A stretch of 64,000 bases of DNA from Coturnix japonica. Lineage: Eukaryota > Chordata > Aves > Galliformes > Phasianidae. The notes under the pieces are model-generated. The model did no database searches and was not told the DNA's origin. It saw only the letters and a program-made list of their open reading frames with translations. The position numbers and the translations under genes are program-made. The stretch lies in NCBI RefSeq assembly GCF_001577835.2, contig NC_029520.1, forward strand, positions 51,097,457-51,161,456, read 5' to 3'. Of the stretch, positions 61,746 through 64,000 are shown one piece after another; positions within the stretch are counted from its first letter, which is position 1; each line of letters opens with the position of its first letter.

Positions 61746-64000
61746 CACTTAGGGTACAAAGTCAAGTACTTAAAAATTAGGATATGATGGTTTGTAATTG
61801 ACTTTGAAACCTTTACCTCACCCCACACATCCAGACTGTACAAGGAATAAAATGATGCAGAATATGGGATTTTAATTAAAAGCTGAGATGTACAAAACCG
61901 AAATGTGCTGAAAAGGCCTGATATCCCCCAGTGTGACAGCACAGCCTTACCACTGAAATAAATTTGGTGTTTTGTGTCATCTCTGCCTAAGCTGTTGTGT
62001 TTAATTGCAAAGCCACGTTCTACTTCCTACCTTTCCTCTATCACGTCCCAGCGGTATCTGAACCCTGCAACTCAAAGTGGAGCGATAGCACATGATGTTG
62101 TAAGACATGCACCATTAGCCAGCAGCACAGAAAGCTGCTCCCAGGGCTCTGATGGCTGCTGGGAGCAAGGCACGATCCCACCACGTCACAGAAGTAATCA
62201 TTCATCAGACACCCATGGAAAGAGCGCAGAGTGGGTGAAGAAAACAGGACATCATCCCACTAAAGCCAAGTTTGAATCTGCTCTCATGGAAAAAGAGTAA
62301 AGGGTAACCCAGCACACACATGGAATACCCAAATCCCTCTGCCTCGTGTTCCAACCTTCATACTTTTCCCAGTCCATGACTCAAAGCCCTGCCTGTAAAA
62401 TGGGGACCAAAAATATTCTGGGTACACAGACATAAAGGACAGTGATGCATTCAGCGCTATATTACTGCTTAAGGCCATCTACCTAAACCAGCCACCCCCT
62501 GCACTGCACACTGGTGAGGAAACACAACGTTGTACCTATATCCATTAATGGCTGAATGCAACTGAAAAAGCAGAAGAGGAAAGGGAGAATAAAAACCAGG
62601 GAACACAGAGTGTACTTTTCCCTACAGGCAAAGCTAAATGGAGAAGTCGTGCACCGCACAGCTTACATACGTCAGTTCTGAGATCTTCCCTTCTGCAAAA
62701 AGTGAAGAGACAAGCAATGGTAGCGAATGACACAGATACCATTAGTCCTCTGCCTACAAAAGCTTTCTTTGAAGCGGGGATACCTCAGGCATCTCAGCAG
62801 CAGATGCATTTGACAAAAGAACCTGATGCTCGAGACTCGAAGCAAACAGCAGAGCAAAAGCAGCACGCGGGGATAAACAGAGTTCACATGGGGCCATGGG
62901 ATCCGGCTCGCAGTTCAAGGTTATCCAACGCTGCTGTGGCTTGCAGTCCCCGAGGACAGGCAGCGGGGTGGGTTCTGTTGTTGTTTTCACCAAGGCACAG
63001 CTCTCTGAACATGAAGAGCCTCTTTGGCTCTGTCTGCAGGCTCAGATGGGGCAGCAGCCTCCTCCAGGTGCTCTTTCCTTCTTCTTTTTCCTTCTGACCT
63101 GACACTAAACTTCAGGCCTCCCAGCCAGCTGTACAATGTATTCTCAGTGCTTATCTGTGATAAAGCATATTCAGCCTCAACATAAGCCTGTTGATATCTG
63201 TTGCAAAACACCCAATAACTCCAACAGCAGAATCAAAACTCTTAAGTGTAGGCAAATTCTCCCCCCCCTCTGCTTTCAATAAATACTGAATTGCTTTAAC
63301 TCGATACTTATGCCCTGCACCACTGGACCCTTGCCTTAAGCTCAGAGCCTCCAAGTCCTTTCTGTGAAGCCGCTTCAGTCACTGTACAAAGAAGAAAGAG
63401 AATGTCATATCATCCCCTGGGTGCTGGTTGAAAAGCTGCCTGCAGCCCAATCTCCAGCCCTTCAGTGCTGAGGGAGCCTGTCCTGGACACCACCAGGATG
63501 GAGGTGTGACCTTGTTCCAGAAAGCACTCGGCAGGTTTGCTGTTCCTGCACAGAACAGCCAAGGGGGCTCTGTGTGATGCCTCTAATAAAAGATTCCTAC
63601 ACTGAATTCAATGAATCCTGATATATTGTTTTCTTCTAATTTTTCTCTCTGACAAACGCCTGACAAAGAAGTCAGAAGGGAAAAACAGCTCCCATTTATT
63701 ACGACGTGCATAGAAGTCATTTCAGAGATCTCTCACTGGTCACATGCTGTTTTCATTACTTTCACCCAATTACATTTTGGCTGCGAGACCGCATTTTAAA
63801 ACCTGACCTTCCACAGAAGTTGAGCTGCTATTGACTTTTTATGGAAAAAAGCCCAACCTATAAAGAATAACGTTGAGTTTAAATTCCTCTTTACTTATTT
63901 GTCTCCGTTTTGAGTGCGTTTATTTCGATTTACGATACGGCATCCAAAATACCTGACTGTGGAATGGAGCTCAACTCCAGCTTTCAATAGATTAAAGACA
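61746..64000. other. SOCS4 upstream intron to window edge
   Basis: No gene, RNA or mobile element recognised. Short overlapping open frames only. Confidence 0.5.

Overview
The window looks like a bird genome, most likely chicken or a close relative. About 27 fragments of CR1 LINEs are scattered through it, many ending in the typical short ATTCTGTGATTCT-like tail. Genes are compact, have CpG-rich promoters, and lie in the order FBXO34 (promoter side only) - DLGAP5 - LGALS3 - MAPK1IP1L - SOCS4. From memory, the human 14q22.3 block has this order in reverse. No prokaryotic, CRISPR or tRNA features were seen.

Layout. Bases 1-7000 appear to be the 5' part of FBXO34 on the minus strand: intron with CR1 copies, then a CpG island at about 6440-7000; its coding exon would lie left of the window. 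DLGAP5 (HURP, a spindle protein) runs on the plus strand from a cell-cycle type promoter at 11.5-11.7 kb to a stop at 29,084, in 19 exons that I could join in frame (811 aa), plus one candidate extra exon. LGALS3 (galectin-3) faces it tail to tail on the minus strand: coding exons from 33,133 down to 31,559, CpG promoter near 34.2-34.4 kb. MAPK1IP1L follows on the same strand: coding exons from 41,003 down to 39,167, CpG promoter near 46.3-46.5 kb, and probably a long 3'UTR. SOCS4 is on the minus strand with its whole coding region in one exon (59,533-58,229); its promoter is beyond the right edge. The 47.6-58.2 kb interval is gene-poor and nearly CR1-free; it holds one retroviral LTR fossil and probably the SOCS4 3'UTR.

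How the genes relate. They are not one pathway: DLGAP5 serves mitosis, LGALS3 is a beta-galactoside lectin, MAPK1IP1L is a proline-rich protein of poorly known function, SOCS4 is a cytokine/EGF-receptor signalling suppressor. The most striking observation is that the neighbours LGALS3 and MAPK1IP1L share the same 5' gene design: a tiny second exon with exactly 4 nt before ATG, an N-terminus of the type FSL-x-DALP split by an intron after FS in phase 0, then one proline/glycine-rich repeat exon containing PPQGW and ending in phase 0. This suggests the N-terminal half of galectin-3 came from a partial tandem duplication of MAPK1IP1L (or the reverse).

Limits: all exon borders were read by eye from splice sites, frame and remembered protein families; UTR ends, first exons and repeat borders are approximate.
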